Assembly: GCA_903910385.1 (NCBI GenBank)
Contig: CAIVZM010000053.1
Coordinates: 1 to 64,000 of the forward strand
Origin: an uncultured Armatimonadota bacterium
GTDB lineage: Bacteria > Armatimonadota > Armatimonadia > Armatimonadales > Armatimonadaceae
Length of the DNA stretch: 64,000 nt
Direction of reading: 5' to 3'
The notes under the pieces are model-generated. The model was not told where the DNA came from. It made no database searches and saw only the letters and a program-made list of their open reading frames with translations. Of this stretch, positions 17,952-26,779 are shown piece after piece (the stretch's first letter is position 1; each line of letters begins with the position of its first letter). Both the position numbers and the translations under genes were made by a program.

Positions 17952-18998
17952 CTAACCGCGTATCTGGAGGGTAAGAGGCTTTTCTTCGGTTGTCTGCTGT
18001 ACCGAACTTGTATGAAGGTAGGAATCCAGTTCCACTTGAGCGTCCGCAACTGAACTTGCCTCGGCGGATACAAGGCGAATCGAATCGGCAATCACGCTGA
18101 AATTCGTTCCCGTCTCGTGGGCGCCTTCTTGAAAGGAAGCTATACCCAATCGGACGGATTCGATTTGCGCAAAGATTTCATCTCTGAGCGCTTGCGTTCG
18201 ACGAGAGATGACCATGGCTCGCTCTACGGATTTCAGGGAGGATTCCTGCGCCAGTAATCGTCGTTGGAGGGATGCGGACACAACAGTATCCTTCTCGTTC
18301 ATCAGAGCGTTGCGTGTAGCCTCGACATCTAATTTCATCTCTTTCGAGTTTGCTGCTGCAAGAGGGGTTTCGGGGAGTCGATCTATCGCGTCTCCCAGCG
18401 CCCGTATCGCTTCACGTAGATTCTTTTCCCCCTGTTGCGGTAAGTTCGATTGCTGAATCGCTTCGCGGGCGAGGAGAAGATATTCTTTCATCAACTGATT
18501 GTCACCGGCGCATTGGATCAGATCAGACATTTCGGACGCAGTGAGAGGCGCAGAATACGCTTTTTGTAGCATGAATCGCGGAATGAGTATGCCGCCCAGA
18601 ACGCCCATCGTTCCCACCATAGTAAATATAGAGCCCATAATTTGCAATTCCGGACGACCTGATGCCAGCATCCAGATGCCATTACAACCGAATCCGCCGC
18701 CAAAACCGCCTGCCATTCCGCAAGTCATACCAATTGTCTTCGTTTTTATGGCATCAAAGACACGGCGAGCGATTTCGGGGGGCAGCCCTAATCCGCCAGT
18801 CTGTATATGCCCCAGAAATCCCAGAGATTTTCCTGTTTCTCCCTCCTTGAGTTCAGAGGGTGGCGCCGGATTAGTATTGGCGATGGTAAGAATATTTGAC
18901 ACAGCCCCACGGTTCCGCCCATTCATTCCGGCAAGCATACGCATTTGCACTATCGGAATCATTCTCGAGTTGCCAAGATCAATGGGATCGAGTTGCAT
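17952..18998 (-). CDS. Membrane protein with helical C-terminal half, unknown
   Basis: A 348-residue protein I do not recognise. AGAGGACTCCC precedes the ATG. Residues 1-80 are polar; 88-145 hold two hydrophobic, Gly-rich segments (GMAGGFGGGFG then IMGSIFTMVGTMGVLGGILI) likely to be a membrane hairpin; residues 150-340 are strongly helical and charged, probably coiled coil. A signal peptide is absent. It follows the 222-residue Ig-like membrane protein and the vWA protein on the same strand with short gaps (68 and 99 bases), so the three may work together at the membrane. No catalytic motif. Confidence 0.65.
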   Translation of the reverse strand: MQLDPIDLGNSRMIPIVQMRMLAGMNGRNRGAVSNILTIANTNPAPPSELKEGETGKSLGFLGHIQTGGLGLPPEIARRVFDAIKTKTIGMTCGMAGGFGGGFGCNGIWMLASGRPELQIMGSIFTMVGTMGVLGGILIPRFMLQKAYSAPLTASEMSDLIQCAGDNQLMKEYLLLAREAIQQSNLPQQGEKNLREAIRALGDAIDRLPETPLAAANSKEMKLDVEATRNALMNEKDTVVSASLQRRLLAQESSLKSVERAMVISRRTQALRDEIFAQIESVRLGIASFQEGAHETGTNFSVIADSIRLVSAEASSVADAQVELDSYLHTSSVQQTTEEKPLTLQIRG

Positions 18999-19066
18999 GG
19001 GAGTCCTCTTTAATCCGTTGTCCGTTATCTTCGCCCAAACAGGGGGACATCATCGCTCCCACCGGA

Positions 19067-19735
19067 TCACCGCCGTAGCAAGAGTACCAGGAACGCAATG
19101 ACGCCGATGATCAGAATCGCATAAACTAAGGGGCCGTATACATTCAGGAACAGATAGATAAACAGGACGCATGCCGTCAGAATGCCGATCAGCAAACCTA
19201 TGCGAGCCGCACGGGAAGGATCGCCACGGGGATTGAGCGCACGAAACAGTAGATAAGCGATCATGGGTATCGCAATGATACTAATCAATGAACCGATCGC
19301 CAGCGTGAGAATTTTAGTCGAAAGTGATTCGACCACAAACTGATAATCTTCAGCCGCTGTTTCCGGAAAGCGTGTCTTTGCAGTGAGTCCTTCCACTTCA
19401 AAGTGAGCGCGGTGACTCCCCTGTTCCAGTCCGTTTATCTCCCAGGTAATATAGGCGCCGTTCTTTGTATCTCCAGCGACATCGCTCGCGGCGGTGCTAA
19501 CGCGACCGGAGGGGCCTTCATCTACAAATATCGCCTTGGATTTGGAGATTTCATCTCCCGCAGGGTCAACATACTGTAACTTGAGCGTGTACTTCTGACC
19601 TGCCTGAAATACTTTAGGCAGTTCGTTTCCGGTGATCTGAGTCAATTTTGGAGGAGCCGCTTCACTTGGACGTAGAGAGGCGGCAAGCAAAATCGCCACG
19701 GCAAGGAGACGCAGTATAGCAGTAAATTTGATCAA
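19067..19735 (-). CDS. Exported protein with C-terminal membrane helices, unknown
   Basis: A 222-residue protein with TTG start behind GAGGGAA. A Sec signal peptide ends near residue 26 (PSEAA). Residues 27-135 look like a beta-sandwich (Ig/cohesin-type) domain with alternating strands, and residues 138-220 carry about three transmembrane helices. The topology is an extracytoplasmic beta domain attached to a helical membrane anchor. No family assigned. Neighbours are the vWA protein upstream and a helical membrane protein downstream, on the same strand. A promoter-like TTACAA/TATATA pair precedes it. Confidence 0.7.
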   Translation of the reverse strand: MIKFTAILRLLAVAILLAASLRPSEAAPPKLTQITGNELPKVFQAGQKYTLKLQYVDPAGDEISKSKAIFVDEGPSGRVSTAASDVAGDTKNGAYITWEINGLEQGSHRAHFEVEGLTAKTRFPETAAEDYQFVVESLSTKILTLAIGSLISIIAIPMIAYLLFRALNPRGDPSRAARIGLLIGILTACVLFIYLFLNVYGPLVYAILIIGVIAFLVLLLRR

Positions 19736-19758
19736 TGACGCGGTTCCCTCATAAGAAT

Positions 19759-19788
19759 TATATATCAGTCAGAATGTATTCGTTGTAA
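19759..19788 (-). promoter_or_regulatory. Possible promoter before Ig-like membrane gene
   Basis: On the minus strand TTACAA (19788-19783) and TATATA (19764-19759) with 18-base spacing, about 25 bases before the TTG start of the 222-residue protein. Confidence 0.45.
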
Positions 19789-19834
19789 ATGAAAACACAC
19801 AGACTATCAGAAACGGTTCTAACTAAGCAAAATA

Positions 19835-21094
19835 TCAATACCCTTTACGAGGGTCATCGAATTTCAGCCGATACTCTTTCGAGATGCCTTCCGGTGTGGA
19901 AACCGATATACGTAGCTCATCGCCAAAGTTGAGCGGAAGTTCGGATTCCAGCGGAAGTCCACTTACATAGACACGCACGGCGGCATTCTGGTTGCTTAAT
20001 AGGTCTCCTCCCGATTTCGGTCGTAAGGCAGGAGAGATCGACATGATGCCACGGCTTCCTTTAATGACTGCGATTGTCTCGTGAACGCCGGGGATTCCAT
20101 AAGCATCGGGCGATTGACTAGTTCCTTCACCGCCGATACGTATTGTTTTTCCTGAACCGACAACAAAATCCCGTTGACCGCCCGGCACGCCGGTAATTCT
20201 TAACGCCTGTGTTTTGGTGAAGGGAATTACCGCCAGAGTACCCGATATCAGAACGCCAGCCCCCAGCAAAGCCCACCAATACGGAAATGATGGTGGCGCA
20301 GGTTTTGGGAGGGACGTATTCTGGGGCGATGGCGGTTGAGAGGGAGCTTCCACGGGCGGAGGAGCGGACTGAGGGAGACGCTCTACCGGTCGCCCATTTG
20401 GAGCGAAAGTCACCCCGACGCCATATTGACGAACGCGTCCTGATTCCACTAATTCGCTGAGGAGTCGCTCATAGTCCCGGTTTTCGCTGGTCGGAGGGTA
20501 TTTCAACAGTTTCCCCCCGGGAGTGTAATAACGCGTGTAATCCTCGAAAGCGGAATTTGTCCGCTTTGGCTCATCATTATAAGAATCAGTAAGGACAATG
20601 ATGGCAGCGGGACGGTTGTTTCCCGCAGTCACTTTTTCGAGGAATTTCAATGCCTCATGGTGGGGGCGGCGAATATTGGTGCCAGAATCCTGCCCTACCG
20701 TCACCGGTATGCGCTCCAAAACTTTCTGACGGTCGTCCCCATCGTTAATCTTCCGCACAAAGGATTCATACCCGGCGCCGAAGGTAAGCAACAAAATGTC
20801 ATCGCCGGGACGAACTGCATAACGAGCGATCCGCGCAGTTACCTGTCGCGCCCTCTTCAACATCCCCTCAGAGTTCATAGAACCGGAAACGTCGAAAATG
20901 AAGACAATCGCCTTATTCTGAAGAGGACGCAATTGCTCAACGATGGGCGCTGCCTCGCCTAAATCTGCGATTTCTTCCTGAGACAATGTACCGCTGGCGC
21001 TCTGCGCCCACCCAATCCGTGCACCGAAATGTAAAAGGGCGCAGAGAAAAACGACCGCTATTCCTGTTAGAAAAATGAGGCGCAAACGTCGCAT
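19835..21094 (-). CDS. Membrane-anchored vWA-domain protein
   Basis: A 419-residue protein with a Sec-type leader (1-30), a von Willebrand A domain starting near residue 60 whose MIDAS is FDVSGSMNS (Asp68, Ser70, Ser72), with TDSYND as a later MIDAS loop. A Pro-rich linker leads to one transmembrane helix (about 268-291) and a C-terminal beta-rich domain that looks like a divergent FHA fold (GKTIRIGGEG ... LNFGDELRIS). The vWA half would lie outside and the FHA-like half inside the cytoplasm. This arrangement suggests a signalling or assembly role; nothing more specific is visible. It precedes the Ig-like membrane gene on the same strand. Confidence 0.8.
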   Translation of the reverse strand: MRRLRLIFLTGIAVVFLCALLHFGARIGWAQSASGTLSQEEIADLGEAAPIVEQLRPLQNKAIVFIFDVSGSMNSEGMLKRARQVTARIARYAVRPGDDILLLTFGAGYESFVRKINDGDDRQKVLERIPVTVGQDSGTNIRRPHHEALKFLEKVTAGNNRPAAIIVLTDSYNDEPKRTNSAFEDYTRYYTPGGKLLKYPPTSENRDYERLLSELVESGRVRQYGVGVTFAPNGRPVERLPQSAPPPVEAPSQPPSPQNTSLPKPAPPSFPYWWALLGAGVLISGTLAVIPFTKTQALRITGVPGGQRDFVVGSGKTIRIGGEGTSQSPDAYGIPGVHETIAVIKGSRGIMSISPALRPKSGGDLLSNQNAAVRVYVSGLPLESELPLNFGDELRISVSTPEGISKEYRLKFDDPRKGY

Positions 21095-21182
21095 ACTTAT
21101 CTGTTAGTGTAGCGCCTTTTGATTCTTGTTGCGGTCTTTTTTTGAGAAGTCGTCCCGAATATGGTCGATTATGTGATGGTGT

Positions 21183-22346
21183 CTAGAGATATCCCATCGG
21201 ATCAACTGGTTGACCGTCCCGTCGCACTTCGAAATGCAAATGAGGGCCTGTTGCATATCCGGTGGCTCCGACCCGCCCGATAGGATCGCCCTGATTAATG
21301 GTTTGACCTTCCGTAACAAGTAAGGCGGAACAGTGACCATACAGGGTGGAAACGCCGCCGCCATGATCAATGACAATCGTGTTGCCATATCCTCGCATGG
21401 AACCCGCGACGACGATGACGCCGGATGCGGCGGCATGGATAGTCGATCCGTAGCCAGCGCCAAAATCCGTGCCCGTGTGCAACTTTGTGTAGTGAAGAAT
21501 CGGATGGTAACGCATGCCGAATCCGGAGGTTATCCGTGCGTCCACAGGATGAATAAAGCCTCCGCTGGAGAGTGGCATCAAACGGCGAACGCGTCCGACC
21601 GGCGTTTCGGCGAGCGTCCGAAGTCGGCTCGCGATATTGTTGGAATCTTCTTCCAGCGCTGTAAGTTCGCCTTCGAATTCCCTCCGCCGCTGCTTCACTT
21701 CTACCTGCACCTGACGCAAACGGTTCAATTCTGCGGCTTCTTGCACCTGACGCGCCGCCAGTTCCGCCATCAGAGCGCCAGCCTGTTGCGCTTTGGCGTC
21801 CGCCGCAGCTTTCCACCGAAGCACCTCGATGCGGTCCGCCTTGATCTGAGCAATGAGGCGAGCGTCATAACGAACCACGGAGCGTACCACCTGAGCGCGA
21901 GATACCAGTTCGCCCATCGAACGCGAACCGAGAATGACAGAAGCGTACCGTACCGGCCCCTGCCTGTAGTTGACTGCCATACGCCTGGCGAGGAACATTT
22001 CCCGTTGTTGTAGACGATTTTCCGACGCCGCCAGAGCGGCTTTCACCGCAGCCTGTTCCTTTTTTACGCGGGCGAGGCGAGAGATGGATTCCGCAAGTTT
22101 CGCCCGCGTCGACATAAGCATCGATTTAGACTGGCTCAAATCCGATAAGATCGCTACTTCCGATCGACGAGTTTGAACTATCTTCGCCTGTACCGTGTTG
22201 ATTTTGCTTTTGATATCGGAGAGCTTGCCCCGAAGCGCAAGACGCTTTTCTTTTTTCGAGACGGGTCCTCCATGCGCGAAGGGAGCAAGGGTAAGAATAA
22301 GCGTTAGCGATACTATCCGTAGAAGAAGTGGAGCCGTTCGTTTCAT
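21183..22346 (-). CDS. M23 murein hydrolase (EnvC/NlpD-type)
   Basis: A 387-residue exported peptidoglycan hydrolase or hydrolase activator. A signal peptide (1-26) is followed by a long coiled coil (30-250) and a LytM/M23 domain at the C terminus with SGFGMRYHPILH, the H-x(n)-D pair in HTGTDFGAGYG, and HLHF as the last zinc motif. The metal ligands look complete, so it may be active rather than only an activator. Its ATG overlaps the stop of the second CHAD gene by four bases, so murein hydrolase and CHAD genes are translationally coupled. Confidence 0.88.
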   Translation of the reverse strand: MKRTAPLLLRIVSLTLILTLAPFAHGGPVSKKEKRLALRGKLSDIKSKINTVQAKIVQTRRSEVAILSDLSQSKSMLMSTRAKLAESISRLARVKKEQAAVKAALAASENRLQQREMFLARRMAVNYRQGPVRYASVILGSRSMGELVSRAQVVRSVVRYDARLIAQIKADRIEVLRWKAAADAKAQQAGALMAELAARQVQEAAELNRLRQVQVEVKQRRREFEGELTALEEDSNNIASRLRTLAETPVGRVRRLMPLSSGGFIHPVDARITSGFGMRYHPILHYTKLHTGTDFGAGYGSTIHAAASGVIVVAGSMRGYGNTIVIDHGGGVSTLYGHCSALLVTEGQTINQGDPIGRVGATGYATGPHLHFEVRRDGQPVDPMGYL

Positions 22347-22924
22347 GAATCCATTGCCGCATTCCCGGCGCTATTTTCAGGGCCGTCCGTCAAATTGATT
22401 GGTTCGTTGTCGGAGGGCAGGGACGCAAGTTCGATCAGGTCTGACATCATTTTCTCCGGGGGAAGTTTGTCCCAGAACTGAATAAATTCACGATAGCGTT
22501 TTTCGCGTTCGGCTCGCTTCTTTTGCATCAGCGGAATCAAACCTTCGGCGGCGACATGGGACGGAGGGGAATCGCCACGACGTGCGATCTTCCGTTCACG
22601 ATTCATCTCTTTCTCCAGAGCTTGTTCCAGTAAAGGAATCATGACATCACAATCGTGGATCGCACCCAGACGTTCCTGAATATCTTCGACCGTCTTCAGA
22701 AGCTTATCCGCTTTCGGTCCGAGAGTGGGAGCGAATATCTCCATGGTATAGCGCAATCGCTTCGCAGCGATACGCATATTATGCAATTCTGCGATGCAGG
22801 CGGGATCATGTGCGGCAGCCGCCCAATCCAGCATCTCGTTCGCTCTTATAATCAGCGCAGGCGCAGAGTGACGCAATGGCTCATCGGGCTTCGTCAATTT
22901 ATGGATTGGAACGCCTTTAGCCAT
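22343..22924 (-). CDS. CHAD domain, C-terminal half
   Basis: A 193-residue helical protein holding what is normally the second half of a CHAD (conserved histidine alpha-helical) domain. The motif HNMRIAAKRLRYTMEIF gives His48, Arg51, Lys55, Arg56, Arg58 and Tyr59, followed by LGAIHDCDV, the usual second-repeat turn. CHAD domains bind polyphosphate through this basic surface. The ATG lies inside the upstream gene's stop (shared eight bases ATGGCTAA) and the downstream stop overlaps the murein hydrolase ATG. On its own it is shorter than a complete CHAD protein. Cytoplasmic; no signal peptide. Confidence 0.85.
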   Translation of the reverse strand: MAKGVPIHKLTKPDEPLRHSAPALIIRANEMLDWAAAAHDPACIAELHNMRIAAKRLRYTMEIFAPTLGPKADKLLKTVEDIQERLGAIHDCDVMIPLLEQALEKEMNRERKIARRGDSPPSHVAAEGLIPLMQKKRAEREKRYREFIQFWDKLPPEKMMSDLIELASLPSDNEPINLTDGPENSAGNAAMDS

Positions 22925-23513
22925 TTTCCGATTCTTTCTCCGTTAGCTCCGGTGTTTCTGTGGAACTGTTTTCCAGGTTTTTCGCCATGGAAACGTTCTC
23001 CGTAGCATGCTCCGGCGCAGACTTGTCCAGAAGTTTCCGGAATCGTTTGCCGAATTTTTCGGTGTCGAACTCTTCCAACCGTACCAGCAGTTTCTTGCGG
23101 TCTCTATCCCGCGCTTTAAGTCGTCGTTCAACCAGACGGTCTACACCGTAGGCTTCGTTTTCAGGTAAAGTAGCGCGCGTCTTTCGAAATTCATCGATCT
23201 GCACATCCAGATCACGCACGAGGGCGAGGGCATCGGTGACACTGCCAACAGCGCGATCAAGATAGCGCAAATCGTCTTTACTGAAGATAGAGCCATAAAC
23301 CGAGAGAGCCGCGCGTAATCTTCGCGAACCGACGCGCATATCGTGGAGATATTCGATATCCACCTCGGTAGGTTCCCTGCGTTCCAACCCTCGCCGCGTT
23401 CCTTCCGCGTTCTGCGCCATCTGTTCAAAGGCGGATAGCAATACCGTGCGCGCCGCATCTCGAAACATGACATCTTCGGGAATATTGTAGGAAGCTCTTG
23501 CCATACCGCTCAC
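22917..23513 (-). CDS. CHAD domain, N-terminal half
   Basis: A 198-residue helical protein with the first-half CHAD repeat: HDMRVGSRRLRAALSVY (His57, Arg60, Arg64, Arg65, Arg67) and LALVRDLDV. GTG at 23513 has AAGGG at six bases and is the likely start; an ATG at 23504 is also possible. The last 45 residues are charged and disordered and end exactly where the second-half gene begins, with an eight-base overlap. The two products together would rebuild one ordinary CHAD domain. They may be a two-gene heterodimer or a single gene broken by a frameshift. Confidence 0.85.
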   Translation of the reverse strand: MSGMARASYNIPEDVMFRDAARTVLLSAFEQMAQNAEGTRRGLERREPTEVDIEYLHDMRVGSRRLRAALSVYGSIFSKDDLRYLDRAVGSVTDALALVRDLDVQIDEFRKTRATLPENEAYGVDRLVERRLKARDRDRKKLLVRLEEFDTEKFGKRFRKLLDKSAPEHATENVSMAKNLENSSTETPELTEKESENG

Positions 23514-23639
23514 CGTGAACCCTTCTTCGGCGCAAAAATGATAGCATGTGACGGAATATGCGTCAAGGGAATACGGAGGCCGTATTGCCGCACAGACTGA
23601 CGGATGTTAAAATAATTCGTTATCGGAGAGGGGCGGTTC

Positions 23640-25340
23640 GTGCCGGAAAGCGTGGCGTCGACGATGGAGATACCGGAATTTCCTGCTGAGACGCGACAGA
23701 TCGCTCTCAGTGCGTCCTCGTTTGCCGCAAGCGGTTCGGCAGATATCCCGCTATTTCTGCAAAACCTGTCCGAAGATGTCCTGCATATTCGCTTGAGCGT
23801 CTCCGCGACATACCTGTCTCTGTTTCCTGTCGAAGTCGCTCTTGGCGTGGGCGAACGACAGATGACACTGGTTCGTATCGACCTCGATGGCGCCCGAAAC
23901 GCGGTGAAAAGCGGTGCATCACCCTCAGAACCTGTGCGTCTTGCCTATCAGTCTCTTCGTCCCGGAGAAAGCGCCGCGCCTTCCCTTGCCGCTTCGGGTG
24001 AAGTCTATATCACGCTCCCCTACGCCGTTTGTCCTTCCTGCGGTCGAACTCTGGAAATGCCGGATGGCGCGACTTCCGTGCCAGAGACGTGTCCTTTCTG
24101 CTATGAACGTCTTCGCGCCTGTCCTATCTGCAGCGCTCCCAATTCCTGGCTGGCGCGACGATGCATTCGTGACACGAACCATGTCATACGTTCATCGCCG
24201 GACTGGGAATCGTTGGGAGGCGGTCCCCTGCATTCGGGTTATTTGTCGGAACGCGCTCCCGCCTCTCTGGCGCGTCGATGGTCATTTCCTTCCGTCGCGT
24301 CTTCCCGTCGTGAAAATGCCCTTTCATGGAGCGCACCAGTGGCTGCCTATGGCATGGTTGCGGCATCTGCGGCGACCAATGAGGGCGAAGCGCATATCTA
24401 CGCCTTTGACGCCCGCACGGGAGCACCGCTCTGGGATCCATTTCCCCTCTCTGAACCAACTTATCCTGACCGCGGCGGGATTGGCGTTGCCAATGGGCGT
24501 CTCTTTGCGGCTACGGTCGAAGGGAACTGCGTCTCGGTGGACGCTCTACGCGGAACCCGTCTCTGGGAACGGCGACTTCCCGGCAAAATCTATGGAGCAG
24601 TCGTTCCGACACCGTCCGGAGCGGTTCCAGGCGTCAGCGATATCGTCCTAATTCCATTAGCACAGACGGGAACTACTGGTAGCGTCATCGCTCTGAATGC
24701 GGATAATGGAGAAATTCTTTACTCCGTTGCGCTTTCCGGATCTCCAGATACGGCGCTTGCGGCGAACGATGGACGTGGGTATTGCCATAATGACAGCGGC
24801 GAAGTTACCTGCTTCTCATTGAGAAATGGCGATATCCTCTGGCGTTCCCATGCGGGCGGCGGGTTTAACGCGGCTCCGCTTCTTACGCTGAACTCCGTCA
24901 TATCCGCCACGGAGATTGGCGAAGTGATCCGATGGGATGCGGAAAGCGGCAAAGAAGTCTGGCGCCTTGCCGTAACCGGTGCGCCTTTTTCCGGGACTCC
25001 CGCCAGTGATGGCGTCCTGATCTATCTTCCCGCAGAAGATGGATTGCATCTTGTCAGTGCGGAGGCGGGTCGAGCGGTACGGCGCTACCCGGTACGATTG
25101 CCGGTTCGTTCCGCCCCGATTGTAGCGGGAGGTACGTTGTTGTTTGGTTCGATGGATGGCGTCATTTATGGCGCAGCCGCTGGCAGAAATCTGGAACGAC
25201 TCTACGAGACTGCGGCAGCGGGCTCGCAGATTATTGCGGCGCCAGCGCTGGCGGATGACGCATTTTTTGTCGCCGCAACCAATGGCATTCTGTATGCCTT
25301 ATCGTTCCCGGTAGAGAAGGAGAGTCGGGTTGGCTTCTGA
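23640..25340 (+). CDS. Ig-like/zinc-ribbon/PQQ-propeller protein
   Basis: A 566-residue protein with GTG start behind GGAGAGGGG. Residues 10-120 form an Ig-like beta domain; residues 130-180 hold at least four Cys motifs (CPSCG, CPFC, CPIC, RRC) forming zinc ribbons; residues 195-560 are a beta propeller of PQQ/quinoprotein type with repeated strand ends such as GTRLWERRL, GEILYSV, GDILWRS and GKEVWRL. There is no signal peptide, so it is cytoplasmic, which argues against a real PQQ enzyme and for a binding scaffold. It overlaps the pseudokinase gene by 11 bases. The two proteins share the Ig-like domain type. Confidence 0.8.
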   Translation: MPESVASTMEIPEFPAETRQIALSASSFAASGSADIPLFLQNLSEDVLHIRLSVSATYLSLFPVEVALGVGERQMTLVRIDLDGARNAVKSGASPSEPVRLAYQSLRPGESAAPSLAASGEVYITLPYAVCPSCGRTLEMPDGATSVPETCPFCYERLRACPICSAPNSWLARRCIRDTNHVIRSSPDWESLGGGPLHSGYLSERAPASLARRWSFPSVASSRRENALSWSAPVAAYGMVAASAATNEGEAHIYAFDARTGAPLWDPFPLSEPTYPDRGGIGVANGRLFAATVEGNCVSVDALRGTRLWERRLPGKIYGAVVPTPSGAVPGVSDIVLIPLAQTGTTGSVIALNADNGEILYSVALSGSPDTALAANDGRGYCHNDSGEVTCFSLRNGDILWRSHAGGGFNAAPLLTLNSVISATEIGEVIRWDAESGKEVWRLAVTGAPFSGTPASDGVLIYLPAEDGLHLVSAEAGRAVRRYPVRLPVRSAPIVAGGTLLFGSMDGVIYGAAAGRNLERLYETAAAGSQIIAAPALADDAFFVAATNGILYALSFPVEKESRVGF

Positions 25341-26757
25341 TTCCGATGTCACCGCCGCCAGCGACGCTCGCATCCTTTCGCTTTTTGAAGGCGCTGGCGC
25401 AGTAGAGACCCCCACTGCGGGCATGAAGGCATGGATCGCGTATGATTCCGCCTTTCCCGGCAGACCGATATTGATCAAGCGGACGTCATTCGCCTTTCGG
25501 GGACGCGCAACGGAAGCCCTGGCATTGCGCCATCCGAACATCATCCCACCACGTCGCTGGCTTGCGGATGGCGTCAATCTGTATGTCGTTCGTGATGTGC
25601 AACGGGGAAAAAACATTCGTCAGGCTCTGGCTGCAGGAAGCGGAGCCCGACCCTCTACGGAGCTTTTCCGTCGCATTTTTTTACCGCTCATCTCAGCGCT
25701 GGAAATGGCGCATGCGCGAGGAGTGACTCACGGCGGAATTTCTCCTGAAAACATCATCATCGGAGAAGATGGGACGCCCTATTTTTGCGATTTCGCCACT
25801 ACGGATCCCGGTTCTACAGCGCATTTCTCCGCGTACAAAGGTAAATCGAGTGTTGAAGGCGATATCAAAGCGTTTTCGAGGGTTTTAGCAACTTATCTGC
25901 CAAATACCGGTCCGTTCGCTTCGCTTGCAGTACGGGGGCGCATTGAGGGACTGCTGAATCGCTGCGATACACTGACGGATTTACGAGCGACGATCGATAC
26001 ACTGGATCGTCTTGCCGCTTCCGCTTCCCCTTCAGGGGTAGTAGAGAAGCCTGCCACGACACAACCTGCGTCTACCGTACCTCCCGTGTTATCACCTCCA
26101 GTATTATCACGCCCAGTTTTATCACCCCCAGTTTTATCGACACCCGAAACCTCCAGGCCAACGAATGAGGGTATGCCCACTCTACGCCCGATCACGGCGC
26201 CGGAGACAGAAACCGGCGCTCTTGGCAGTATCACCAGTGACGTATCTGGCGCTGATCTATCTTCTGATAGCGTTATGAATCTGGAGGTGGCTTTACAGGA
26301 AAACTCTATACGAATCCCTCAGGGCGGCGGCGGCGCTGCGAATTTGACATTGATCAACCGCGGCGCGTTTCCCGTATCGATTCGGTCGATTTCCACACAA
26401 CATGCCTGGTTGAATGTTAGACCAATCGAATTGCCGCTTGTCTTACCCATGGGTAGCGAACAACAGCTAACGCTGAATGTGTCTGCGGCTCGCCTGACGC
26501 CCGGCGACTACCGAAGCGAGATTTACGTTATCGCCTTACGCCCAGACGCTAACCCGCAGTTAGCCCCCTCAATGTACTCTACCGAGTTGCGAGTCAGTGT
26601 TGAATCTCCCGGATTACCTACAGCGACGCCGCCTGAAAGCAAGCCTCCCTACCCCGCGAACGCCCCTTCCCTGCCAGGCTCTCCCGGATGCGGCGTCCTT
26701 TTTGCGCTTGTGTCCGTTCTTCTGACGGCGGGTATGATCGCAGCACAGTTGCATTAA
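25330..26757 (+). CDS. Tail-anchored pseudokinase with Ig-like domain
   Basis: A 475-residue protein starting with TTG behind AAGGAGA. Residues 30-230 follow the serine/threonine kinase fold: Lys50 of the ATP site is present, but HRD is HGG (134-136) and DFG is DFA (154-156), with only Asn141 retained, so the catalytic Asp is lost. A Pro-rich linker with four PPVLS-like repeats (about 251-270) leads to an Ig-like domain (310-415) and a single C-terminal transmembrane helix (452-472). It is therefore a predicted pseudokinase, anchored by its tail with all domains in the cytoplasm. Translation is coupled to the propeller gene. Confidence 0.82.
   Translation: MASDSDVTAASDARILSLFEGAGAVETPTAGMKAWIAYDSAFPGRPILIKRTSFAFRGRATEALALRHPNIIPPRRWLADGVNLYVVRDVQRGKNIRQALAAGSGARPSTELFRRIFLPLISALEMAHARGVTHGGISPENIIIGEDGTPYFCDFATTDPGSTAHFSAYKGKSSVEGDIKAFSRVLATYLPNTGPFASLAVRGRIEGLLNRCDTLTDLRATIDTLDRLAASASPSGVVEKPATTQPASTVPPVLSPPVLSRPVLSPPVLSTPETSRPTNEGMPTLRPITAPETETGALGSITSDVSGADLSSDSVMNLEVALQENSIRIPQGGGGAANLTLINRGAFPVSIRSISTQHAWLNVRPIELPLVLPMGSEQQLTLNVSAARLTPGDYRSEIYVIALRPDANPQLAPSMYSTELRVSVESPGLPTATPPESKPPYPANAPSLPGSPGCGVLFALVSVLLTAGMIAAQLH
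26080..26139 (+). repeat. Four 15-bp tandem repeats in pseudokinase gene
   Basis: Four in-frame 15-base units encode a PPVLS-type pentapeptide (last copies vary at one or two bases). It forms the Pro-rich linker between kinase-like and Ig-like domains. Copy number could vary by slippage. Confidence 0.85.
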
Positions 26758-26779
26758 TCTCGTGTGTAATCTCGCGAAT

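Noticed and set aside
23640-25340. Periplasmic PQQ-dependent dehydrogenase
   Set aside because: No signal peptide, zinc ribbons present and no dehydrogenase active-site motif; only the propeller fold is shared.
26080-26139. Possible CRISPR-like repeats
   Set aside because: Units are 15 bases, contiguous with no spacers and in frame in a coding gene, so it is a coding tandem repeat.
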